Positions 26,271 through 34,776 of a DNA stretch of 63,877 nt are shown in pieces; position 1 is the stretch's first letter, and the number at the start of each line of letters is the position of its first letter. Under the pieces are notes generated by a model. It saw only the letters and a list, made by a program, of their open reading frames with translations, was not told the origin of the DNA and did no database searches. The stretch lies in contig NZ_JALPRX010000064.1 of NCBI RefSeq assembly GCF_023223525.1, positions 1-63,877 of the forward strand. Reading direction: 5' to 3'. The stretch is from Roseomonas acroporae. GTDB lineage: Bacteria; Pseudomonadota; Alphaproteobacteria; Acetobacterales; Acetobacteraceae. The position numbers were made by a program, and so were the translations under genes.

Positions 26271-27305
26271 ATGCCAGACATCCTCCTCCCCACCACCGTG
26301 GTCGGCAGCTACCCGCAGCCGGACTGGCTGGTGGACCGCGGCGTGCTCGCGCAGAACCTCGTGCCGCGCGTGCGCATGAAGCAGATGTGGCGCGTGGCCG
26401 AGGACGCGCTGGAGCAGGCGCAGGACGACGCCACGCTGGTCGCGATCCGCGACATGGAGCGCGCCGGCGTCGACGTCGTGACCGACGGCGAGATAAGGCG
26501 GGAGAGCTACTCCAACCGCTTCGCCCTGGCGCTGGACGGGGTGGACGTGGACAACCCCGCCCGCACCATGGGCCGCGCCGGCAAGGAGACGCTGGTGCCG
26601 CGCGTGGTGGGGCGGATCCGCCGCAACCGGCCGGTGGAGGTGCGGGACGTGGAATTCCTCGTCGCCAACACGGACCGCCGGACCAAGATCACCCTGCCGG
26701 GGCCGTTCACCCTCTCGCAGCAGGCGAGCGACGAGTACTACCGCGACGAGGAGGCGATGGCGATGGACTACGCCGCCGCCGTGAACGCGGAGGCGAAGGA
26801 CCTGAAGCGGGCGGGCGTCGACGTGATCCAGCTCGACGAGCCCTGGATGCAGGCCCGGCCCGAGGCCGCCGCGCGCTTCGGCGTGAAGGCGCTGAACCGC
26901 GCGCTGGAGGGGCTGGAGGGGACCACCGTCGTGCATCTGTGCTTCGGCTACGCGGCGGTGGTGAAGGAGAAGCCTTCCGGCTACTCTTTCCTGCCGCAGC
27001 TCGCCGACTGCACGGCGGCGCAGATCTCGATCGAGGCGGCGCAGCCGCGGCTCGACCTCGGCGTGCTGGATTCGCTGCCGGGCAAGACCATCATGCTCGG
27101 GGTGATCGACCTCGGCTCGGCCGAGGTGGAGACGCCGGCGGTCGTCGCGGACCGCATCCGGGCCGGGCTGCGCCGCCTGCCGGCCGAACGGCTGGTGGTG
27201 GCACCGGATTGCGGCATGAAGTACCTGCCGCGCCCGCGCGCCTTCGCCAAGCTGCGGGCGATGGTCGAGGGGGCGGCGATCGTGAGGCGAGAGCTGGCGG
27301 GCTGA
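26271..27305 (+). CDS. Cobalamin-independent methionine synthase-like methyltransferase (MetE C-terminal family)
   Basis: A 344-residue protein equivalent to only the catalytic C-terminal half of MetE. It has TTVVGSYPQPDWL at the N terminus. Zinc ligands are visible in VVHLCFGYAAV (His and Cys) and in APDCGMKYLPR (Cys). LDEPWMQARP matches the family's active-site loop. Short MetE-like proteins include thiol methyltransferases and the epoxyalkane:coenzyme M transferase, so methionine synthesis is only one possibility. AGGAAGAG precedes the ATG. It follows the Liv operon by 184 bp and may handle a methyl group or thiol in the same catabolic pathway. Confidence 0.83.
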   Translation: MPDILLPTTVVGSYPQPDWLVDRGVLAQNLVPRVRMKQMWRVAEDALEQAQDDATLVAIRDMERAGVDVVTDGEIRRESYSNRFALALDGVDVDNPARTMGRAGKETLVPRVVGRIRRNRPVEVRDVEFLVANTDRRTKITLPGPFTLSQQASDEYYRDEEAMAMDYAAAVNAEAKDLKRAGVDVIQLDEPWMQARPEAAARFGVKALNRALEGLEGTTVVHLCFGYAAVVKEKPSGYSFLPQLADCTAAQISIEAAQPRLDLGVLDSLPGKTIMLGVIDLGSAEVETPAVVADRIRAGLRRLPAERLVVAPDCGMKYLPRPRAFAKLRAMVEGAAIVRRELAG

Positions 27306-27561
27306 ACCCGGAAGGCCCCCGGCCCCGACGCGACCCCCGGCGAGTTCCCCCGGGGCCCCTTCCTCGGGAAGCTTCCCCTTCCGCATGCCCCGGACCCGCT
27401 CTTCCGGTCGGTGCGCCGACACCGCCCCGGCGCATGCAGAGGATGGGGCGGGGGATGGGGCGGGGGTTGCCCCGGACGGCGGCGCGGGCGACACCCCCCG
27501 GCATGGCCGGCCGCGATTCCGTCCGTGCGGCCCATCGGGGCGGCGGCCGGGAAGGGATACG

Positions 27562-28011
27562 ATGATCGAAGCGCTGGTGCCCTGGTACCTCTGGCTCAAG
27601 GCGTTCCACCTGATCGCGGTGTTCGCCTGGATGGCCGGGCTGTTCTATCTGCCGCGGCTGTTCGTCTACCACGCCCAGGTGGCGCCGGGCGGGGCGGAGA
27701 GCGAGCGGTTCAAGCTGATGGAGCGGCGCCTGCTGCGCGGCATCATGGGGCCGGCCATGCACGCCGCCGTGACCTTCGGACTGCTGCTGGTGCTCACCCC
27801 CGGGGTGGTCGACTGGCGGGCCGGCTGGTGGCACGGCAAGCTGCTCGGCATCGTCGGCATGCTCGCCGTGCACATCTACCTCGCTCGCGCCCAGCGCCGC
27901 TACGCGCGCGACGAGCGCCCGGGCAGCGAGCGGCACTGGCGCATCGTCAACGAGGTGCCGACGGTGCTGCTGGTGCTCATCGTCATCATGGTGATCGTCA
28001 AGCCGTTCTGA
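27562..28011 (+). CDS. hemJ: HemJ-like protoporphyrinogen oxidase
   Basis: A 149-residue membrane protein with about four helices. The conserved His residues are in WLKAFHLIAVFAWMAGLFYL (membrane segment 1) and GWWHGKLLGIVGM (segment 3); PRLFVYH and the basic loop RRYARDERPG also match. HemJ oxidises protoporphyrinogen IX to protoporphyrin IX in heme synthesis and is the common type in alphaproteobacteria. The ATG at 27562 has GAAGGGA upstream. No other heme gene is adjacent. Confidence 0.9.
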   Translation: MIEALVPWYLWLKAFHLIAVFAWMAGLFYLPRLFVYHAQVAPGGAESERFKLMERRLLRGIMGPAMHAAVTFGLLLVLTPGVVDWRAGWWHGKLLGIVGMLAVHIYLARAQRRYARDERPGSERHWRIVNEVPTVLLVLIVIMVIVKPF

Positions 28012-28044
28012 GGCCGGCGGCGGCGCTCGCCGGCGCAATCGGCC

Positions 28045-28536
28045 CTATGCGTCCGGCATGCGCAGGGAACGCGACGCCGCCGGGCGGCCTGCCTGATGCA
28101 CGGCGAGATCGAGCGCCTGGAGGAAGGCGGACCGGTCCCGCCGCGTCAGGGCCGACGGGCCGCCCGTGGTGGCGCCGGCGCTGCGCAGCTCGGTCATCAG
28201 GTTGCGCGTGGCGAGCTGCATCCCGATGGAGCCGGGCGTGAAGGCACGGCCGCGCGGGTCGAGCACGGTGGCCCCGGCAGCGACGCAGCGGGCGGCCAGC
28301 GGCACGTCGGCGGTCACCACGATGCTGCCGGCGCGGGCACGCCCGGCGATCCAGTCGTCGGCGACGTCGGGTCCCTGCTCGACCAGCACGCGGGCGATGA
28401 GCGGGTCGGGCGGCACGGCGAGGCCGCTGTTGCTGACGACGTGGACGGGCAGGCCGTAACGGCGGGCGACGCGGTAGACCTCGTCCTTGACGGGGCAGGC
28501 ATCGGCGTCGACGAGGATCTCGATCAGGGCGGTCAC
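28045..28536 (-). CDS. YaiI/YqxD family protein (UPF0178, DUF188)
   Basis: A 163-residue cytoplasmic protein of unknown function. It begins with the family signature ILVDADACPVKDEVYRVARR. It continues with VVSNSGLAVPPDPL, GSIVVTADVPLAARCV and a C-terminal DLRS-like helical region. The fold is thought to be PIN-like. A GTG complementary to 28534-28536 is the best start because conserved sequence begins at once. It is divergent from the F420 operon across 383 bp. Confidence 0.85.
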   Translation of the reverse strand: MTALIEILVDADACPVKDEVYRVARRYGLPVHVVSNSGLAVPPDPLIARVLVEQGPDVADDWIAGRARAGSIVVTADVPLAARCVAAGATVLDPRGRAFTPGSIGMQLATRNLMTELRSAGATTGGPSALTRRDRSAFLQALDLAVHQAGRPAASRSLRMPDA

Positions 28537-28919
28537 GCCCGTCAGCCTACCACGGCCGTCATCGGGCGACGACCCGGAGCGGCTTCCGCCCGACCGCACC
28601 GAGTTGCCGGCGCCCGGACCCCTGCCGCCCGGGCCCGGGCTCCGTCTTGCACGCCGCTCATCTTGCACGGCATTTGCATCCACCGCCGCGGTCGTCCCGG
28701 ACCGGCGCCGCGGCGCCCGCCCCGGGCGGGCCACCGGACGCACCCGTATCGTTGCCGGGTCGGCCTCGTCCTCTTTCCCCGGACGCAGGGGGGAAGGTTC
28801 CCGGAACGCCGGTCGCCGATCGGGATCATGGATGCGCGTGGGATGGCCAGACGGCGGCGGCCGCCCTGGATGACCGATGCCGGCCGGCCCCGAAGGGCGG
28901 CCCACAGGCGGAGCGATTG
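28537..28919. promoter_or_regulatory. Divergent region upstream of the F420 operon
   Basis: 383 bp with no convincing gene. TCTTGCACG occurs twice as a direct repeat, at about 28645 and 28661 (16 bp apart), followed by GGCATTTGCAT. TTGCAC resembles a -35 element, so a promoter for the cofGH operon about 250 bp upstream of its start is possible. No F420- or FMN-related riboswitch is recognisable. Confidence 0.35.
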
Positions 28920-31340
28920 ATGGACGAGGTGTGCCTCGCGGCTTCTCCTGCCGCGCCCGATCGGACGGCGGAAGCGCGCGACCTGCTGGCTGCGCTCTCG
29001 CGCCGCCCCCTGCCGGACCTGCTCGACGCCGCCGCCGCGCTGGGCCGCGCCGGCCATGGCGGGGTGGTCGGCTACTCGCGCAAGGTGTTCATCCCGCTGA
29101 CCCGGCTGTGCCGCGACGCCTGCGGCTACTGCACCTTCGCCCGCGGTCCGCGCGAGGTGGCGCGGCCCTACCTGCTGCCCGAGGAGGTGCTGGCCATCGC
29201 CCGCGCCGGGCAGGCGGCCGGCTGCCGCGAGGCGCTGTTCACCCTGGGCGACAAGCCCGAGCTTCGCTACGCGGCGGCGCGCGCGGCGCTGCGCGAGCTC
29301 GGCTTCGGCAGCACCACGGAATACCTCGCGCATCTCTGCGCGCTGGTGCTGCGCGAGACCGGGCTGCTGCCGCACGTCAACGCCGGGGTGATGCCGGAGG
29401 CCGAGATCGCGGCGCTGCGCCGGGTCAGCGTGTCGCAGGGGCTGATGCTGGAGAACGTCTCGCCGCGGCTCGGCGAGCGCGGCGGCCCGCATCACGGCGC
29501 GCCGGACAAGGACCCGGCGCTGCGCCTCGCCATGCTGGAGGCGGCCGGGCGGCTGGCCGTGCCCTTCACCTCCGGCATCCTGATCGGCATCGGCGAGACG
29601 CGGCTGGAGCGGCTCGAATCCCTCCTCGCGCTGCGCGACCTGCACGCAAGGCACGGGCACCTGCAGGAGGTGATCGTGCAGAATTTCCGGGCCAAGCCGG
29701 GCACGCGCATGGCGGCCAGCGAGGAGCCGGAATTCGACGAGCTGCTCTGGACCGCCGCCGCCGCGCGCCTCGTGCTCGGCCCGGCGATGAACATCCAGGT
29801 GCCGCCCAATCTCAGCTTCAGCGCCTTTCCCCGGCTGCTCGCCGCCGGCATCAACGACTGGGGCGGCATCTCGCCCGTCACCGCCGACCACGTGAACCCG
29901 GACGCGCCCTGGCCGCAGATCCCGGCGCTGCGCGCCGCGACCGAGGCGGCCGGCTACGCGCTGGCCGCCCGGCTGGCGATCCACCCGGCATTCGCCGCCG
30001 CGCCGGAACGCTGGCTCGACCCCGCGCTGCGCCCGCGCGTGCTGGCGGCGCAGGACGCGGCGGGCTTCGCGCGCGAGGATGCCTGGCTGACCGGCGAGCT
30101 GGCGCCGCCGCCCCCTGCCCTGCCGGCGCGGCGCCCCGCCACGCTCGACCGGCTGCTGCACCGGGCCATGGATGGCGAGCGGCTGGACGCGGCCGCGATC
30201 GCCCGCCTGTTCGCGGCGCGCGGCGGCGAGGTGACGGCGATCGCCGAGGCGGCGGACGCGCTGCGCCGGCGCGAGAGCGGCGAGGTGGTGCGCTACGTCG
30301 TCACCCGCAACGTCAACTACACCAATGTCTGCACGCTCTCCTGCCGCTTCTGCGCCTTCTCCAAGGGCCGGACGCACGAGAACCTGCGCGGCCGGCCCTA
30401 CGACCTGGCGCTGGAGGAGGTGTCGCGCCGCGCCGCCGAGGCCTGGGAGCGCGGCGCCACCGAGATCTGCATGCAGGGCGGCATCAACCCCGGCTACACG
30501 GGCGAGACCTACCTCGCCCTGCTGCGCGCGGTGAAGCGGGCGGCGCCCGGCCTGCACGTCCACGCCTTCTCGCCGCTGGAGGTGTCGCAGGGGGCGGCGA
30601 CGCTCGGCATCGGCGTCGCCGACTTCCTGGAGCGGCTGCGCGAGGCCGGGCTCGGCTCGCTGCCCGGCACGGCGGCGGAGATCCTGCACGACGAGGTGCG
30701 CGCGCGCATCGCGCCGGGCAAGCTGGACACGGCGGGCTGGCTCGGCGTGGTGGAGACGGCGCACCGGCTCGGCCTGCGCAGCACCGCCACCATCATGTTC
30801 GGCCATGTCGAGCGCCCGGCGCACTGGGCCGCGCACCTGCTTCACCTGCGCGACCTGCAGGCGCGCAATGCCGCTGCCGGGCATGCCGGCTTCACCGAAT
30901 TCGTGCCCCTGCCCTTCGTCCACATGGAGGCGCCGATGTTCCTGCGCGGCGAGTCGCGCATGGGGCCGAGCTGGCGCGAGGCGCTGCTGATGCACGCCGT
31001 CGCCCGCCTCGTGCTGCATCCGCTGATCCCGAACATCCAGGCTTCCTGGGTGAAGCTCGGGCCGGAGGGCGTCGCCCGCGTGCTGGCGGCGGGGGTGAAC
31101 GACCTCGGCGGCACGCTGATGGACGAGAGCATCTCGCGCGCCGCCGGCACGCGGCACGGGCAGGAATTCCCGCCCGAGGCGATGGAGGCGCTGATCCGCG
31201 CCGCCGGCCGGGTGCCGGCGCAGCGCACCACGCTGTATGGTGCGGTGCCCGAGGAACGGCGGCAACGCAGCCGGGCGGCCGCGCCGCTCGCGCCGCGCGT
31301 GCAGACGCCGTGGCGCGGGAAGCGGCGCGTCGAGGCGTGA
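28920..31340 (+). CDS. cofGH: Fused 7,8-didemethyl-8-hydroxy-5-deazariboflavin (FO) synthase, CofG-CofH
   Basis: An 806-residue protein carrying both radical-SAM halves of FO synthase, the fused form called FbiC in actinobacteria. The CofG half (~50-370) has its Fe-S motif CRDACGYC (Cys 64, 68, 71). The CofH half (~445-790) has CTLSCRFC (Cys 471, 475, 478). Together they join tyrosine to 5-amino-6-ribitylaminouracil to make FO, the chromophore of F420. Other family landmarks are VIVQNFRAKPGTRM, MNIQVPPNLS and AGVNDLGGTLMDESISRAAG. The ATG at 28920 is followed by the expected length. It heads the operon. Confidence 0.96.
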   Translation: MDEVCLAASPAAPDRTAEARDLLAALSRRPLPDLLDAAAALGRAGHGGVVGYSRKVFIPLTRLCRDACGYCTFARGPREVARPYLLPEEVLAIARAGQAAGCREALFTLGDKPELRYAAARAALRELGFGSTTEYLAHLCALVLRETGLLPHVNAGVMPEAEIAALRRVSVSQGLMLENVSPRLGERGGPHHGAPDKDPALRLAMLEAAGRLAVPFTSGILIGIGETRLERLESLLALRDLHARHGHLQEVIVQNFRAKPGTRMAASEEPEFDELLWTAAAARLVLGPAMNIQVPPNLSFSAFPRLLAAGINDWGGISPVTADHVNPDAPWPQIPALRAATEAAGYALAARLAIHPAFAAAPERWLDPALRPRVLAAQDAAGFAREDAWLTGELAPPPPALPARRPATLDRLLHRAMDGERLDAAAIARLFAARGGEVTAIAEAADALRRRESGEVVRYVVTRNVNYTNVCTLSCRFCAFSKGRTHENLRGRPYDLALEEVSRRAAEAWERGATEICMQGGINPGYTGETYLALLRAVKRAAPGLHVHAFSPLEVSQGAATLGIGVADFLERLREAGLGSLPGTAAEILHDEVRARIAPGKLDTAGWLGVVETAHRLGLRSTATIMFGHVERPAHWAAHLLHLRDLQARNAAAGHAGFTEFVPLPFVHMEAPMFLRGESRMGPSWREALLMHAVARLVLHPLIPNIQASWVKLGPEGVARVLAAGVNDLGGTLMDESISRAAGTRHGQEFPPEAMEALIRAAGRVPAQRTTLYGAVPEERRQRSRAAAPLAPRVQTPWRGKRRVEA

Positions 31341-31367
31341 CGGTCGGGGCGTAGAAGGAAGCAGGGC

Positions 31368-32372
31368 ATGCTGCGACTGGGCTACAAGGCGTCGGCGGAA
31401 CAGTTCGGGCCGCGCGACCTGCTCGAATTCGGCGGGCTGGCCGAGCAGGCGGGGTTCGATTCGGTCTTCGTCAGCGACCACTTCCAGCCCTGGAAGCACA
31501 CGGACGGGCACGCGCCCCACTCGCTCGCCTTCCTCGGCGCGCTCGGCGCCCGAACCAGCCGGGTGGTGATCGGCACAAGCGTGCTGACGCCGACCTTCCG
31601 CACCCACCCCGCCATCGTGGCGCAGGCCTTCGGCACGCTCGGCGCCATGTTCCCCGGCCGCGTCGTGCTCGGCATCGGCACCGGCGAATCGCTGAACGAG
31701 GTGCCGGCGACCGGCATCGCCTGGCCGGAATTCAAGGAACGTTTCGCCCGCTTCCGCGAGTCGGTGGCGCTGATCCGCCGGCTCTGGACGGAGGAGCGCG
31801 TCACCTTCGAGGGGCAGTACTACCGCACCGAGAACGCCACCATCTACGACCGCCCGGCCGAGCCCGTGCCGATCTACGTCGCCGCCGCGGGCGCCATGGT
31901 GGCGAAGTATGCCGGCCGCGCCGGCGACGGCTTCATCTGCACCTCGGGCAAGGCGGCGACGCTGTACACGGAGACGCTGCTGCCCAACGTCGCGGCCGGG
32001 CTGGCGGCGGCGGGGCGCGACGGCGCCGGCTACGACCGCATGATCGAGATCAAACTCTCCTTCGACACGGACCGCGACCGCGCGCTGGCCGATACGCGCC
32101 ACTGGGCAGCGCTGGCGCTCTCGCCGGAGGAGAAGATGTCGGTGGAGGACCCGCTGGCGATGGAGCGGCTCGCCGACGCGCTGCCGATCGAGCGCGCCGC
32201 CAGCCGCTGGATCGTCGCCGACGACCCGGAGGCGGTGGCGGAAGGCGTGTCGCCCTACGTGGCGCTCGGCTTCCGGCATCTCGTCTTCCACGCGCCGGGG
32301 CCGGACCAGGGGCGCTTCCTCGCGCTGTTCGGCGAGCGCGTGCTGCCGCTGCTGCGCGCACGCTTCGGCTGA
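31368..32372 (+). CDS. fgd: F420-dependent glucose-6-phosphate dehydrogenase (LLM fold)
   Basis: A 334-residue TIM-barrel enzyme. It is strikingly like mycobacterial Fgd1, with [20 protein letters not shown] (cofactor-site Asp, His, Trp), [20 protein letters not shown] (active-site Glu) and [19 protein letters not shown], the Lys of EEKMSVEDP and RWIVADDPE correspond to the phosphate-binding residues of Fgd1 as I recall them. It would reduce F420 with glucose 6-phosphate, supplying F420H2. It lies between cofGH (27 bp) and cofE (2 bp), strong context for an F420 role. Confidence 0.92.
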   Translation: MLRLGYKASAEQFGPRDLLEFGGLAEQAGFDSVFVSDHFQPWKHTDGHAPHSLAFLGALGARTSRVVIGTSVLTPTFRTHPAIVAQAFGTLGAMFPGRVVLGIGTGESLNEVPATGIAWPEFKERFARFRESVALIRRLWTEERVTFEGQYYRTENATIYDRPAEPVPIYVAAAGAMVAKYAGRAGDGFICTSGKAATLYTETLLPNVAAGLAAAGRDGAGYDRMIEIKLSFDTDRDRALADTRHWAALALSPEEKMSVEDPLAMERLADALPIERAASRWIVADDPEAVAEGVSPYVALGFRHLVFHAPGPDQGRFLALFGERVLPLLRARFG

Positions 32373-32374
32373 GC

Positions 32375-33145
32375 ATGGCCGACGCCCTTTCGCTAGCCGC
32401 GCTGCCCGGCATCCCGCTGGTGCGGGCGGGCGACGACCTCGCCGCGATCCTGGCCGACGGACTGGCCCGGCTCGGCGCGCCGCCCGGCCCCGGCGACGTG
32501 CTGGTGGTGGCGCAGAAGGTCGTCTCCAAGGCCGAGGGGCGGATGGTCGCGCTCGCCGACGTGACGCCTTCCGCCGAGGCGGTGGCGCTGGCGGAACGCA
32601 CCGGCAAGGACCCGCGCCTCGTCGAGCTGATCCTGCGCGAATCCGTGCGCGTGGTGCGGGCGCGGCGCGGCCTGCTGATCGTCGAACACCGGCGCGGCTT
32701 CGTGATGGCGAATGCGGGAATCGACCAGTCCAACGTCGCGCCGCCCGACGGCCCGCCGCACGCGCTGCTGCTGCCGGAAGACCCGGATGCGAGCGCCGCC
32801 GCGCTGCGCGCGCGCCTCGGCCTGCCGGTGATCGTCAACGACAGCTTCGGCCGCGCCTGGCGGCGGGGCACCTGCGGCGTGGCGCTCGGCGCCGCCGGCC
32901 TGCCCGCGCTGCTCGACCTGCGCGGCAGCCCGGACCTGATGGGCCGACGGATGGAGGTGAGCGTGGTGGGTTTCGCCGACGAGATCGCCGCGGCGGCGTC
33001 GCTGCTGATGGGCCAGGGGGCGGAGGGGCAGCCCGCCGTGCTGGTGCGCGGATTGCAATGGACGACGTCAACGACGGCGGCGACGGCGCCGCCGCAGCCC
33101 GCCGCGGCGCTGGTGCGTCCCGCCGCCGAGGACCTGTTCCGATGA
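32375..33145 (+). CDS. cofE: Coenzyme F420-0:L-glutamate ligase
   Basis: A 256-residue GTP-dependent ligase that adds glutamate to F420-0. Family landmarks are DVLVVAQKVVSKAEGRMV near the N terminus, GFVMANAGIDQSNV, VNDSFGRAWRRGTCGVALGA and DLMGRRMEVSVVGFADE. It is the single-domain form: the C-terminal nitroreductase-like domain of actinobacterial FbiB, which reduces dehydro-F420-0, is absent. The ATG lies 2 bp after the fgd stop and the end overlaps cofD by 4 bp. Confidence 0.95.
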   Translation: MADALSLAALPGIPLVRAGDDLAAILADGLARLGAPPGPGDVLVVAQKVVSKAEGRMVALADVTPSAEAVALAERTGKDPRLVELILRESVRVVRARRGLLIVEHRRGFVMANAGIDQSNVAPPDGPPHALLLPEDPDASAAALRARLGLPVIVNDSFGRAWRRGTCGVALGAAGLPALLDLRGSPDLMGRRMEVSVVGFADEIAAAASLLMGQGAEGQPAVLVRGLQWTTSTTAATAPPQPAAALVRPAAEDLFR

Positions 33146-34095
33146 GCGGAACGGTTCTGGCCCTCTCGGGCGGCATCGGCGGCGCCAAGCTGGCGCTCGG
33201 CCTCGCGCAGATCATCCCGGGCGAGGCGCTGACGGTGCTGGCCAACACCGGCGACGATTTCGAGCATCTCGGCCTCGCCATCTCGCCCGACATCGACACG
33301 CTGACCTACGCGCTTGCCGGCCTCGACAACCCCATTACCGGCTGGGGGCGGCGCGATGAAAGCTGGTCCTTCATGACGGCGCTGCGCGAGCTGGGCGGCG
33401 AGGACTGGTTCCAGCTCGGCGACCGCGACCTCGCCACCCATGTCGAGCGCACGCGCCGGCTGCGCGCGGGCGAGACGCTGTCGGCCGTCACCGAGGATTT
33501 CCGCCGTCGCCTCGGCATCGGCGCGCGCCTCCTGCCCATGTCGGACCAGCCGGTGCGCACGAAGGTGCTGACGCCGGAAGGCTGGCTCGACTTCCAGCAC
33601 TGGTTCGTGCGGCTGCGCTGCGCGCCCGCCGTGCGCGGTCTGGAATTCGCCGGCGCCGAGTCGGCGCGGCCGCTGCCCGCGATCCTCGACGCGCTGCGCG
33701 ACCCGGCGCTGCGCGCGGTGGTGATCTGCCCCTCCAACCCACTCATCAGCATCGACCCGATCCTCGCCGTGCCGGGCCTGCGCCACGTGCTCCGCGAATG
33801 CCGCGCGCCGGTGGTCGCCGTTTCGCCGATCATCGGCGGCCGCGCCGTGAAGGGACCGACCGCGACGATGCTGGCCGATCTCGGCACGCCGCCCGCCGCC
33901 GACGCCGTGGCGCGCCACTACGGCGACCTGCTCGACGGCTACGTGCTGGACGCGGCCGACGCGGCGCTGGCGCCGGGGATCGCGGCGCGCTGCGCGGTGG
34001 CGCCGACGCTGATGACCGACCTCGCCAGCAAGGCGGCGCTGGCGCGCGTGGTGCTAGATCTCGCGGACCGGATCGCGGCGGAGCGCCGCGCATGA
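33142..34095 (+). CDS. cofD: 2-phospho-L-lactate transferase (FO transferase)
   Basis: A 317-residue enzyme that transfers the phospho-organic-acid moiety from its guanylylated form to FO, giving F420-0 or dehydro-F420-0. Conserved parts are LALSGGIGGAKLALGL at the N terminus, VLANTGDDFEHLGL, SPDIDTLTYALAG, LGDRDLATHVERTRRLRAGE, VICPSNPLISIDPIL and SPIIGGRAVKGPTATMLADL. Start and stop codons overlap with cofE and cofC. The donor (2-phospholactate, phosphoenolpyruvate or 3-phosphoglycerate) cannot be read from the sequence by eye. Confidence 0.95.
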   Translation: MSGTVLALSGGIGGAKLALGLAQIIPGEALTVLANTGDDFEHLGLAISPDIDTLTYALAGLDNPITGWGRRDESWSFMTALRELGGEDWFQLGDRDLATHVERTRRLRAGETLSAVTEDFRRRLGIGARLLPMSDQPVRTKVLTPEGWLDFQHWFVRLRCAPAVRGLEFAGAESARPLPAILDALRDPALRAVVICPSNPLISIDPILAVPGLRHVLRECRAPVVAVSPIIGGRAVKGPTATMLADLGTPPAADAVARHYGDLLDGYVLDAADAALAPGIAARCAVAPTLMTDLASKAALARVVLDLADRIAAERRA

Positions 34096-34763
34096 CGCAC
34101 GGCATCTGGGCTGTCGTGCCGATGAAGGGCGGGCCCGGCGGGAAGCAGCGGCTCGCCCCCGCCCTGACGCCGGACGAGCGGCAGCGGCTCGCCATGGCGA
34201 TGTTCGAGGACGTGTTGTCGGCGCTGCACGATGCGCCTGGCCTCGCCGGGATCGCCGTGGTGACGGCGGATGCTTCGGTGGCGGCGCTAGCCGCGCGCTA
34301 CGGCGCCCGCATCCTGGGCAACGATGCCACCGAGGGGCACACCGCCGCCGTGCTCGGCGCCGGCCGCGTCCTGGGCGGCGAGGGTTGCGCCGGCCTGCTC
34401 GCCCTGCCCGGCGACATCCCGATGGTGACGCCGGACGAGATCGCCGCCGTGCTGGCCGCGCATGGCGCGGCGCCCTGCTTCACCATCGTGCCCTCGCACG
34501 ACGAGATGGGTTCGAACGGCGTGCTCGCCTCGCCGCCCGGCGTGGTGCCGCTGCGCTACGGCGACGACAGCTACCGGCCGCATCTGGAGGCCGCGCGTCG
34601 CCTCGGCGTTCCGTGCCGCACCCTGAAGCTGCGCGGCATCGGGCTCGACATCGACCACCCGCAGGACCTCGATGCCTTCCTCGCCATCCCGTCCGGCACG
34701 CGGGCGCGCCGCGTGCTGGAGTCGATCGGCTATCGCGGCGCGCAGCCGGCGGCGGCCGGATAG
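34092..34763 (+). CDS. cofC: 2-phospho-L-lactate (or related phosphate) guanylyltransferase
   Basis: A 223-residue nucleotidyltransferase of the CofC/FbiD family that makes the guanylylated donor for CofD. Landmarks are WAVVPMKGGPGGKQRLAPAL (nucleotide loop), TADASVAALAARYGARIL, LPGDIPMVTPDEI, IVPSHDEMGSNGVLASPP and GIGLDIDHPQDLDAFL. It completes the F420 set. The ATG at 34092 overlaps the cofD stop. The next gene is on the opposite strand and ends 14 bp away, so the operon stops here. Confidence 0.95.
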   Translation: MTHGIWAVVPMKGGPGGKQRLAPALTPDERQRLAMAMFEDVLSALHDAPGLAGIAVVTADASVAALAARYGARILGNDATEGHTAAVLGAGRVLGGEGCAGLLALPGDIPMVTPDEIAAVLAAHGAAPCFTIVPSHDEMGSNGVLASPPGVVPLRYGDDSYRPHLEAARRLGVPCRTLKLRGIGLDIDHPQDLDAFLAIPSGTRARRVLESIGYRGAQPAAAG

Positions 34764-34776
34764 CGCCGCCGCGCGC

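Noticed and set aside
28647-28919. Upstream extension of cofGH to a TTG near 28647
   Set aside because: The extra sequence is Arg/Pro/His low complexity; the conserved protein starts at 28920.
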